Positions 1 through 5,029 of a DNA stretch of 5,029 nt are shown here, in pieces. The translations under genes were made by a program, and so were the position numbers. The first letter of the stretch is position 1. Every line of letters begins with the position of its first letter. Under the pieces are notes generated by a model. It searched no databases. It was not told where the DNA came from and saw nothing but the letters and a program-made list of their open reading frames with translations. This stretch comes from Pyrinomonadaceae bacterium. Lineage in GTDB: Bacteria; Acidobacteriota; Blastocatellia; Pyrinomonadales; Pyrinomonadaceae. The stretch lies in assembly GCA_014379075.1 (NCBI GenBank), contig JACMMN010000159.1:1-5029 (forward strand), read 5' to 3'.

Positions 1-1
1 C

Positions 2-769
2 CTAACTCTCATTCTCAAAAAGTTCCAGGAAACGCTCGCGGTAATTTCGGCTCAGGGCGAGTTCGGTGCCATTCCTGAGGATGACCGCGTAATCACCGCT
101 GAACATCGGGTGAAGTTCTTTTATGCGGTCGATATGGACGACGGTGGAGCGATGTATGCGGAGGAATTTATCAGGATCGAGTTTCGTTTCGATTCCGTTC
201 ATCGTCTCGCGGATCATATGCGATTCACGGCCGATGTGAAGCTTCACATAATTGCCCGACGCCTCGATCCAGTCGATCTCGTCCGCTTTTAGGAAAAAGA
301 CACGCCCCACCGATTTAACGACCAATCTTTCGAGATATTTCCTTTCGGATTTAAGGCCGGCGAGAAGCGACGACAACCGTTCGTCCAAATTTCCCAGTCT
401 CTTATGTTCCACATCCTGCCGGGCACGCGAAACCGCACGATGCAGGCGTTCTCGGTTAAATGGTTTAAGTAGATAATCAATGGCGTGAACGTCAAAAGCC
501 TGCAGGGCATACTGATCGTAGGCGGTCACAAAAATTATAGTCGGCAGCGTTTCAGCTTCAAAAGATTTGATAACCTCAAAGCCGTTTTTCTCGGGCATTT
601 GAATATCTAAAAAAACGAGATCCGGCTTTTCGTTTTGAATTGCCAAAATCGCCTCTGCCCCGTTCCCGCATTCGCCAACGAGGGAGATCTCCGTTTCGTC
701 GCGCAAAAAACGCTTCACGCGGTCGCGAGCAAGCGGTTCGTCGTCAACGATTAGGGTCCTGATCTTCAT
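2..769 (-). CDS. LytTR-family two-component response regulator
   Basis: This is a cytoplasmic response regulator of the LytR/AlgR/AgrA type, 255 residues, complete (ATG at 769, TAG at 2-4). The receiver domain covers about residues 3-118: the acidic pocket is Asp9-Asp10, the phospho-acceptor is Asp55 in VFLDIQMP, the switch threonine is Thr82 in FVTAYDQ, and the conserved lysine is Lys102 in LLKPF. A linker follows, then a LytTR DNA-binding domain from about 148 to 250, with the typical IDWIEASGNYVKLH and FLRIHRSTVV motifs. LytTR proteins bind direct repeats upstream of their targets through beta-strand loops rather than a helix-turn-helix. The gene lies 74 bp downstream of its cognate kinase on the same strand, so co-transcription is likely. 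The spacer carries inverted repeats that reach close to the start codon. Target genes cannot be told from this window. The family call is very secure. Confidence 0.96.
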   Translation of the reverse strand: MKIRTLIVDDEPLARDRVKRFLRDETEISLVGECGNGAEAILAIQNEKPDLVFLDIQMPEKNGFEVIKSFEAETLPTIIFVTAYDQYALQAFDVHAIDYLLKPFNRERLHRAVSRARQDVEHKRLGNLDERLSSLLAGLKSERKYLERLVVKSVGRVFFLKADEIDWIEASGNYVKLHIGRESHMIRETMNGIETKLDPDKFLRIHRSTVVHIDRIKELHPMFSGDYAVILRNGTELALSRNYRERFLELFENES

Positions 770-775
770 CGTAAT

Positions 776-792
776 GCCAGCGTCCCGCTGGC
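776..792. repeat. Perfect 7-bp inverted repeat (REP-like hairpin)
   Basis: GCCAGCG and CGCTGGC (776-782 and 786-792) form a perfect 7-bp GC-rich stem with a 3-nt loop. It ends 6 bp before the regulator's start codon on the minus strand. In the transcript it would read GCCAGCGGGACGCTGGC, with a possible weak Shine-Dalgarno (GGGAC) partly hidden in the loop and stem. It has the size and shape of dispersed REP-type palindromes, but only one copy is in this window, so dispersal is not shown. A regulatory hairpin setting the kinase-to-regulator ratio is the alternative. Confidence 0.55.
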
Positions 793-804
793 TGCCTCGT
801 CGGT

Positions 805-837
805 CATCTTGCCCACGCAGAAGATGCCGTCAAGATG
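805..837. repeat. Second inverted repeat in the kinase-regulator spacer, with two alternative pairings
   Basis: CATCTTG at 805-811 can pair with CAAGATG at 831-837 (7 bp, 19-nt loop). Its first six bases can instead pair with AAGATG at 821-826 (6 bp, 10-nt loop). The two pairings are mutually exclusive. Together with the hairpin at 776-792, nearly the whole 74-bp gap between kinase and regulator can fold. There is no following T run on the minus strand, so it is not a typical intrinsic terminator. Confidence 0.4.
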
Positions 838-843
838 GCGGAA

Positions 844-1950
844 TTACTTATCCAATTCCTTAAACGGTATCGTCAAATTCACTTTCATGCCTTTGTCGCC
901 GCATGCTGAAAGATCAAAAGTATGTTTATCGCCGTACAGATGACGCAGGCGCCGTTTGGTGTTTGAAAGCCCGACTCCTTCGGGCAGGTTTTCCAGGTCG
1001 CCGAACGGAACGCCTATGCCGTCATCGCTAACCGTCAGATGCAGATCTCCGTTGTTCCGGACGGCCGAGATATCTATTCTGCCGCCTTCCGAACGCGGCC
1101 CGATGCCGTGCTTTATAGCGTTTTCTACGAGCGGCTGTAAAATCATATTCGGCACGGATGCATCAAGCGTGTCCGGCGATACCTGCATCTCGACCTTCAA
1201 CCGGTCGTGAAAACGCATCTGTTCTATTTCGACATATTTTTCGAGGAATTCGAGTTCCTGTTTGAGCGAAACTTCCTGCACTTCCAAATTCTCAAACGAC
1301 ATCCGCAGCAGATCGCTGAGGTCGGTTATCATCCGCTCGGCCGATTCGGCGTCCTTGTAAATGAGTTCGGATATGGCGTTCAAAGTGTTGAAAAGAAAAT
1401 GCGGGTGAAGCTGCATTTTCAAAACTTGCAGCCGCGATTGTGCAAGCCGTGCCTCAAGCTGCGATGTTTGAAGCTCGCGCTCGCGATATTTTTGATAATA
1501 ATTGAATGATGACTTGATGCCGACAACGCCCCAATAGATCAGTAGGCTGAGGTGCAAATTTACGTAAACGAAAAACTGGTAAGCTTCCAGAAAATTAGTG
1601 AATTGGCGTCCCGGCGGATACCCGAGCCTCGTCAGCACAAAAGCATCTATAGCCTGCTGAAAAAGAGCAACTATCACGCTGGCAACAATATGGAAAGGCA
1701 GCGAGATACGCCACCGGCCCGTTTCGAAAGGGAATTTTTGTGCCAGAAAAATTATCAGCGGACTAAGTGCGAACCAAACATAGCCCGAAACCATCTGCCA
1801 TAACAATATCTGCCAGAACGCGACGGGATTTCGCGAAAATTGATTCTGCAGCGCAAACTGGCTGGCGAAAAAAAACCCGAAAAGCGTCCAGACACCCCAT
1901 ATAGTCGCCCACTTCAGAAATTTTGTTTTGAAAGCCGGTTGGGAATTCAT
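844..1950 (-). CDS. LytS/YehU-type sensor histidine kinase
   Basis: This is an integral-membrane sensor kinase that should phosphorylate the adjacent LytTR regulator. Numbering is from the ATG at 1950 (368 residues). Four hydrophobic segments at about 12-35, 45-70, 82-109 and 125-146 form an N-terminal membrane sensor unlike the larger 5TM-LYT domain. A short coiled coil (about 150-178) leads to the His_kinase (PF06580-type) H box, MQLHPHFLFNTLN, with the presumed phospho-histidine at His184 in PHFLFN. The HATPase domain shows the N box LQPLVENAIKHG (Asn277), then DDGIG (309-313) and the glycine-rich GVGLSNTKRRL (325-335). A GTG at 1968 in frame would add six residues (MVKIQL). Neither start has a clear Shine-Dalgarno sequence, and I prefer the ATG because of codon preference. 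The gene ends with TAA at 844-846. The signal sensed is unknown. Family assignment is secure and the start is uncertain. Confidence 0.94.
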   Translation of the reverse strand: MNSQPAFKTKFLKWATIWGVWTLFGFFFASQFALQNQFSRNPVAFWQILLWQMVSGYVWFALSPLIIFLAQKFPFETGRWRISLPFHIVASVIVALFQQAIDAFVLTRLGYPPGRQFTNFLEAYQFFVYVNLHLSLLIYWGVVGIKSSFNYYQKYRERELQTSQLEARLAQSRLQVLKMQLHPHFLFNTLNAISELIYKDAESAERMITDLSDLLRMSFENLEVQEVSLKQELEFLEKYVEIEQMRFHDRLKVEMQVSPDTLDASVPNMILQPLVENAIKHGIGPRSEGGRIDISAVRNNGDLHLTVSDDGIGVPFGDLENLPEGVGLSNTKRRLRHLYGDKHTFDLSACGDKGMKVNLTIPFKELDK

Positions 1951-2004
1951 AAGCTGTATTTTTACCACTAAACTGCAATATTCAACAACAAAGGTGTGAT
2001 GAAC

Positions 2005-2016
2005 CGATATTTATCG
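2005..2016. promoter_or_regulatory. Palindrome in the divergent intergenic region, possible operator
   Basis: CGATA-TT-TATCG at 2005-2016 is a near-perfect palindrome between the minus-strand kinase and the plus-strand small gene. GAACC at 2001-2005 and GGTTC at 2026-2030 form a second, wider inverted repeat around it, sharing one base. The position, about 50-80 bp upstream of the kinase start, would suit an operator or activator site. No known binding motif was recognised, so the role is inferred from symmetry and position only. Confidence 0.25.
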
Positions 2017-2085
2017 CTGACCACAGGTTCGGAGTGTCAGAAGGCAGGACGAACGACCTTGCAAATCCTTCCCACCCAAAACGGC

Positions 2086-2115
2086 TTAGTGTATGACTTT
2101 CGCAGAGGTTATACT
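2086..2115 (+). promoter_or_regulatory. Possible promoter of the DksA-like small gene
   Basis: TATACT at 2110-2115 is a good -10 match (five of six to TATAAT) and lies 32 bp before the start codon of the small gene. The matching -35 position is poor (TTAGTG at 2086-2091, 18-bp spacer). It is placed correctly to give a leader of about 25 nt containing the Shine-Dalgarno sequence. Confidence 0.3.
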
Positions 2116-2147
2116 TATTAAATTCTATTCGATACATCGAGGAAAAA

Positions 2148-2372
2148 ATGAACGACACAAAATCGACACGAGAAAAACTAATAGGAAGACGCGATGAGAT
2201 CAATGAGCAGTTAAACCGTGTGAACGACGATCTGCGAATCGAACTCGACCGCGATGGAGACGAACAGGCCATTCAAGTCGAGCACGACGAAGTGGCGATA
2301 AGTATGGAAAATAATCTGCGGCGAGAATTAGCGGTGATTGAAAACGAGTTACTGGACTTGGAAAGCGAATAG
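2148..2372 (+). CDS. Small coiled-coil protein, TraR/DksA-like without zinc finger
   Basis: This is a 74-residue, strongly charged protein predicted to be an almost wholly helical hairpin: helix one at about 7-32, an acidic turn at 33-39, and helix two at about 38-72. The turn and second helix carry DEQAIQVEHDEV (38-49), which resembles the EEQA-x-E-x-E-x-DEV signature at the coiled-coil tip of many TraR/DksA family proteins. In those proteins the helix is followed at once by a C4 zinc finger. Here the reading frame stops exactly at that point (LESE, then TAG), and no CxxC motif is seen downstream. DksA relatives insert the coiled coil into the RNA polymerase secondary channel, and whether this short form does so is inference. 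The start is supported by GAGG at 2139-2142. The herA-like gene begins 45 bp downstream on the same strand. The alternative is an unrelated coiled-coil protein. Confidence 0.72.
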   Translation: MNDTKSTREKLIGRRDEINEQLNRVNDDLRIELDRDGDEQAIQVEHDEVAISMENNLRRELAVIENELLDLESE

Positions 2373-2377
2373 AAAAT

Positions 2378-2406
2378 TTGCGTATTCTACTTTCCCTATT
2401 TATATC
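2378..2406 (+). promoter_or_regulatory. Possible promoter giving a near-leaderless herA-like transcript
   Basis: TTGCGT at 2378-2383, a 17-bp spacer and TATATC at 2401-2406 lie just after the small gene's stop. Initiation about 7 bp further on would fall near 2413, about 5 nt before the ATPase start codon at 2418. The region before that ATG (TCGTGACAATTTT) has no Shine-Dalgarno sequence, which agrees with leaderless or near-leaderless translation. Each hexamer match is only moderate (three and four of six). Confidence 0.3.
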
Positions 2407-2417
2407 GTGACAATTTT

Positions 2418-4121
2418 ATGAACTCGATTACTGACATTCTCACCGGCACCGTAAAAGGGCCCGGCATTCTTCCGCACGAATATCTTTTTATCACAAGAGA
2501 TAACAGGAAAAACCGCATCGGCGAGTTTGTTTATTACGAAGCTTCGATTGATGATGAAACCCGCAAAATTGTCGGGACGATCAACGACAGAAGGCTCGTG
2601 CGAAATCTTCCCGATGCTTTTTTGGCCGATCCGGGAATTCCGCCGTCGGCCATTTCATCACTCATCGGCCTCGAAGGCGATGCTCTCGAAATTTACGAGA
2701 TCACGGTCGAAACCATCGGTTATTTCAGCCGCAAGCTGAACGATTTCGTCAATCCGCGAATACCGCCCACGCCTGGCGACCGCATTTATCTAGCTTCATC
2801 CGAAACACTGTCCGAAATGCTAAGCCCGAAACGCATCGGCAATAATGGCTCGGCCCATATCGGAAGCCTTTTGACCCGCGAACCGGACGAAGTACCGGTC
2901 GTGCTTTCCGTCAAAGATGTGGTTTCGACACACCTCGCGATTTTGGCTTCGACCGGTTCGGGAAAATCTTATACCGCCGGTGTTTTGGTCGAGGAATTGA
3001 TGAGCCCGCACAACCAGGCATCGGTCGTGATCGTCGATCCGCACGGCGAATATCACACGATGCAGTCGATCCACGGCGATCCGCAGTTCGCGGGAGAGGA
3101 CGGTTATAAGCCGGAAGTCAAAATTTTCACGCCGGACAAGATCAAGGTGCGTTTTTCGACCTTGACCGAAGCCGACGTCAAATATCTCCTGCCCGAAGGC
3201 ACATCGGAAAAGATGCTTCATTTTCTCGGCCAGGCCTTTCGCAGCATGAACGACCAGCTTAAGGCCGAGGGCAAGCGCGATTATCTTTACAGCTATTACG
3301 ACCTGCGTGATCACGTCCAAAAACAGCAGTTCGGCAAGGAAGGCGAAAACGCCGGCGACGGCGGAAATGTGTCTTCAATACAAGGTTTGCTTTGGCGTCT
3401 CGACGCCCGTTTCGACCGTCCTGACGGCATTTTCTCCGCGACCGAACATATTCCGCTCCAGGATCTTTTCCGCCCCGGACGCTGCACGATCCTGCAGCTT
3501 TCCGATATCGAACAGCACGAGCAGCAGGTCATAGTCGGTACGCTTTTGCGGCGCGTTAATAAGGCCCGCGTGATGACCGTCCGCGGCGAAGCCGATAAGG
3601 GCGAGAATTTTCTCGATTATCCGGTTTTCACACTTCTCGAAGAAGCTCACCGCTTCGCTCCCGCCGGTGCCAGCGTCGTTTCGACCAACGTCCTAAAACA
3701 AATTCTCTCCGAAGGCCGCAAATTCGGCGTCGGCATCGGTCTGATCACTCAGCGTCCCGGCAAGCTCGATCAGGACGTGCTTTCGCAATGTATGACCCAG
3801 ATCATCATGCGCATCGTCAACCCGATCGACCAGCAAACCGTCGCCCAATCCGTCGAAGGCGCCGGCCGCGCCATGCTCGCAGAGCTTCCCGCATTGACGA
3901 AAGGCCAGGCAATAATCTCCGGCGTCGGCATCAACACGCCCGTCATGTGCCGCATCCGCCGACGCCTAACCAAACACGGCGGCACCGACCTCGACGCCCC
4001 AAGCGAATGGATGAAATGGCACTCGGTAGGCGAGCATGATAAACGTGAGCAGGATGAAGCACCGTATTTGAAACCCACATCGGACAAAAAGCGCGAAAAG
4101 ATTGGAAATATTAGGATTTAA
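2418..4121 (+). CDS. HerA-type hexameric DNA-translocating ATPase (DUF87 family)
   Basis: This is a 567-residue, complete ATPase of the HerA/FtsK superfamily. These form hexameric rings that move double-stranded DNA and usually drive a partner nuclease in end resection or defence. The N-terminal part (about 1-130) fits a HAS-barrel domain. The RecA-like core runs from about 145 to 515: Walker A is ASTGSGKS (177-184, Lys183), followed by VIVDPHGEY (204-212) typical of HerA. A helical insertion covers about 250-345. Walker B is TLLEEAH (405-411) with catalytic Glu408/Glu409, then SEGRKFG (431-437) with a candidate arginine finger Arg434, and ITQRP (443-447). The tail after 530 is charged and probably disordered. 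All catalytic motifs are intact. No NurA, Sir2, or other usual partner is visible, and the upstream neighbour is a DksA-like small protein. The ATG at 2418 has no Shine-Dalgarno sequence. Family call is secure; the cellular role (repair or defence) is open. Confidence 0.93.
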   Translation: MNSITDILTGTVKGPGILPHEYLFITRDNRKNRIGEFVYYEASIDDETRKIVGTINDRRLVRNLPDAFLADPGIPPSAISSLIGLEGDALEIYEITVETIGYFSRKLNDFVNPRIPPTPGDRIYLASSETLSEMLSPKRIGNNGSAHIGSLLTREPDEVPVVLSVKDVVSTHLAILASTGSGKSYTAGVLVEELMSPHNQASVVIVDPHGEYHTMQSIHGDPQFAGEDGYKPEVKIFTPDKIKVRFSTLTEADVKYLLPEGTSEKMLHFLGQAFRSMNDQLKAEGKRDYLYSYYDLRDHVQKQQFGKEGENAGDGGNVSSIQGLLWRLDARFDRPDGIFSATEHIPLQDLFRPGRCTILQLSDIEQHEQQVIVGTLLRRVNKARVMTVRGEADKGENFLDYPVFTLLEEAHRFAPAGASVVSTNVLKQILSEGRKFGVGIGLITQRPGKLDQDVLSQCMTQIIMRIVNPIDQQTVAQSVEGAGRAMLAELPALTKGQAIISGVGINTPVMCRIRRRLTKHGGTDLDAPSEWMKWHSVGEHDKREQDEAPYLKPTSDKKREKIGNIRI

Positions 4122-4127
4122 TAGCTG

Positions 4128-4136
4128 TGGTAAAAT
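4128..4136 (+). promoter_or_regulatory. Extended -10 element for the toxin-antitoxin operon
   Basis: TGGTAAAAT at 4128-4136 fits the extended -10 pattern TGnTATAAT with one mismatch in the hexamer. No good -35 is found at the proper distance, as expected for extended -10 promoters. It lies in the 33-bp gap after the ATPase gene and would give a leader of only about 12 nt that starts close to the GGGAG ribosome site. It would let the module be expressed and autoregulated independently of the ATPase gene. Confidence 0.3.
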
Positions 4137-4154
4137 TAATTTGGGAGCCAAAAT

Positions 4155-4385
4155 ATGACACATTCGCTTACATTGGAAGTTCCGGAAAATATTTATCAGC
4201 CGCTTGCCAAAGAGGCCGAAGCTAAAGGGCGAAAGGTTGAAGAAATCGCTCTTGAGAAACTGGCGAAAGATGAGCCGGACAAAATTGACGATCCATTTGA
4301 AAAATTCATCGGCGCTTTTGACAGCGGCGCTATGGATTGGGCAAATCGGCACGATGAATATTTGGGTGAAAAACTTAATGCGTGA
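4155..4385 (+). CDS. VapB-type antitoxin, C-terminus probably frameshifted
   Basis: This is a 76-residue antitoxin placed directly before a PIN-domain toxin. It should neutralise the toxin by binding its active site and repress its own operon. The N-terminus (LTLEVPENIYQPLAKEAEA, 5-23) is a short beta strand plus helix typical of ribbon-helix-helix or VapB-like DNA-binding ends. The C-terminal segment DWANRHDEYLGEKL (61-74) matches the conserved toxin-binding tail seen in PIN-associated antitoxins of this type. GGGAG at 4143-4147 supports the ATG. Oddly, the frame stops at 4383-4385, while the +1 frame from the A5 run at 4369-4373 reads NLMRELRGGSK and stops at 4405-4407, overlapping the toxin's ATG as ATGA. 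That longer ending is what such antitoxins usually have. A one-base gain or two-base loss in the A run is inferred. The truncated form loses only the last residues and might still work. Confidence 0.82.
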   Translation: MTHSLTLEVPENIYQPLAKEAEAKGRKVEEIALEKLAKDEPDKIDDPFEKFIGAFDSGAMDWANRHDEYLGEKLNA

Positions 4386-4403
4386 ATTGCGCGGCGGAAG
4401 TAA

Positions 4404-4818
4404 ATGAACAATGTATTTGTCGATACCTCGGGTTGGGCATGTCTAGCGGATGTCTCTGAAGCCTTATACGAAAAAGCTAAAGAAAACTACGCCGCCGCAA
4501 TGCAAAACCGTCGGCGACTTATCACTTCAAATTATGTTATTGCCGAACTTGCCGCTTTAATGGCAAGTCCGTTGCGTTTTCATCGTACACGAATTGTCGA
4601 GTTTATTAACGGCATCAAAGAGTCGCCGTTTTTTGACATCATTCACATTGACGAAGATCTGGATGCAAAATCGTGGAAATTATTTTTGATCGTGTCGATA
4701 AAGATTGTAGTCTGGTTGATTGTTCAAGTTTGTATTGATGCAGGAAAATAAAATCCTCGAAGCCTTTACCACCGACCATCATTTTGAGCAAGCAGGATTT
4801 ATTAGGCTTCTCAAATAG
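4404..4818 (+). pseudogene. VapC-type PIN-domain toxin, broken by two frameshifts
   Basis: This is a PIN-domain ribonuclease toxin, partner of the preceding antitoxin. The uninterrupted frame is 4404-4751 (115 codons). It opens with VDTSGW (Asp7, first metal ligand) and has the second acidic residue in VIAELAAL (Glu48). From codon 95 it becomes an unlikely hydrophobic tail. Adding one T to the T5 run at 4683-4687 restores FDRVDKDCSLVDCSS. Adding one T to the T3 run at 4729-4731 then restores FVLMQENKILEAFTTDHHF and GFIRLLK, ending at TAG 4816-4818. The repaired product has 138 residues, the normal VapC length, and contains the two missing acidic sites (VDC and TTDHHF). As it stands the product lacks them and should be inactive. 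Real decay and homopolymer sequencing error are both possible. The family call is strong, and the lesions are seen directly by comparing frames. Confidence 0.88.
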
Positions 4819-4834
4819 TTTACAGACGTGAGAC

Positions 4835-5029
4835 ATGAACCGCGAGCGAATCGATTCTTCAAGCATTAGATCCGTCGGATACGATCCGGATGCGAAAATC
4901 TTGGAGGTAGAATTCCGTGGCGGCGGGGTTTATCAATATTTCGATGTGCCGAAAAATGTTTACGAAGATCTGATAAATGCTTCGTCGGCGGGCAGATATT
5001 ATGCCGTGTATATTAAGAATGAGTTTCGC
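4835..5029 (+). CDS. KTSC-domain protein, 3' end cut by window edge
   Basis: An open frame of 65 codons starts with ATG at 4835 and runs without a stop to the last base. It reads MNRERIDSSSIRSVGYDP, then LEVEFRGGGVYQYFDVP (23-39), VYEDLINASSAGRYY (42-56) and YIKNEF (59-64). This matches the KTSC domain pattern: a serine pair before I-x-x-(I/V)-GYD, a LxVxFxxG-x-YxY-x-x-VP core, and a small-residue SxGxYY motif near the end. KTSC domains are small, about 60-70 residues, found alone or attached to other proteins, with no firmly known activity. The domain appears nearly complete here, so the gene may stop shortly after the window or continue into a larger protein. It starts 16 bp after the repaired toxin's stop, so it may be read with the toxin-antitoxin operon. 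No strong Shine-Dalgarno sequence is seen. Confidence 0.82.
   Translation, partial: MNRERIDSSSIRSVGYDPDAKILEVEFRGGGVYQYFDVPKNVYEDLINASSAGRYYAVYIKNEFR

Noticed and set aside
1968..1985. Single LytTR-like half site (GCAGTTTAG on the minus strand) upstream of the kinase
   Set aside because: Only one half site was found, with one mismatch. LytTR binding needs a spaced direct repeat and no partner copy was seen.
1950..1995. Promoter for the kinase gene (TTGAAT followed by an A-rich stretch, minus strand)
   Set aside because: The spacing is short and the -10 match is poor, with no other support, so it was not listed as a feature.
1982..2272. 96-codon minus-strand frame across the divergent region
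   Set aside because: It overlaps the small coiled-coil gene on the opposite strand, is rich in serine and phenylalanine as expected from an antisense shadow, and has no supported start.
2820..3320. 166-codon open frame antisense to the ATPase gene
   Set aside because: It lies wholly inside the HerA-type gene, whose motifs are intact, and its product shows no recognisable domain. It is a shadow of the coding strand's codon bias.
3770..4087. Overlapping open frames on both strands at the 3' end of the ATPase gene
   Set aside because: The plus-strand one is an Arg/His/Pro-rich out-of-frame shadow and the minus-strand one has no recognisable domain; both lie inside an intact gene.
4677..4740. 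Programmed ribosomal frameshifting in the toxin gene
   Set aside because: Two consecutive -1 shifts would be needed, and neither T run makes a proper zero-frame slippery heptamer, so base loss or sequencing error is simpler.
4639..4866. 75-codon minus-strand frame over the toxin's 3' end
   Set aside because: The plus strand here encodes recognisable PIN-domain C-terminal sequence once the frameshifts are restored, so this is antisense shadow.
1..5029. CRISPR arrays, tRNA or rRNA genes, insertion sequences
   Set aside because: No regularly spaced direct repeats, no cloverleaf or rRNA-like segments and no transposase frames were seen on either strand.

Overview
The window looks like a bacterial chromosome segment with roughly even base composition. 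No taxonomic marker gene is present. The style of the LytS/LytTR pair, the compact GCCAGCGGGACGCTGGC hairpin between them, and the mixed accessory cargo would fit a member of the Acidobacteriota (Blastocatellia-like). That placement is an inference from general appearance only.

Left part, minus strand (2-1950): a complete two-component system, transcribed right to left. A LytS/YehU-type membrane histidine kinase comes first, followed after a 74-bp gap by a LytTR-type response regulator. The gap is full of inverted repeats. The kinase should sense a membrane or envelope cue through four predicted transmembrane helices and phosphorylate the regulator at Asp55. The regulator would then bind DNA through its LytTR domain.

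Middle, plus strand (2148-4121): a divergent intergenic region of about 200 bp leads into a 74-residue protein that resembles the coiled-coil half of TraR/DksA proteins but has no zinc finger. After 45 bp comes a 567-residue HerA-type hexameric DNA-pumping ATPase (HAS barrel plus FtsK/HerA core). No NurA nuclease or other usual HerA partner lies in the window. The ATPase gene has no Shine-Dalgarno sequence and may be read from a nearly leaderless transcript.

Right part, plus strand (4155-5029): a VapBC-type toxin-antitoxin module followed by the start of a KTSC-domain gene that runs off the edge. The toxin (PIN domain) is broken by two apparent single-T losses in T runs. The antitoxin's last residues also look shifted at an A run, since the expected C-terminus, overlapping the toxin start as ATGA, lies in the next frame. 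Either the module is decaying or the assembly has homopolymer errors here. This cluster of lesions is the most notable feature of the window. I do not see convincing evidence of a wholly new system. The best candidates for novelty are the zinc-finger-less DksA-like protein next to an orphan HerA ATPase, and the structured kinase-regulator spacer.
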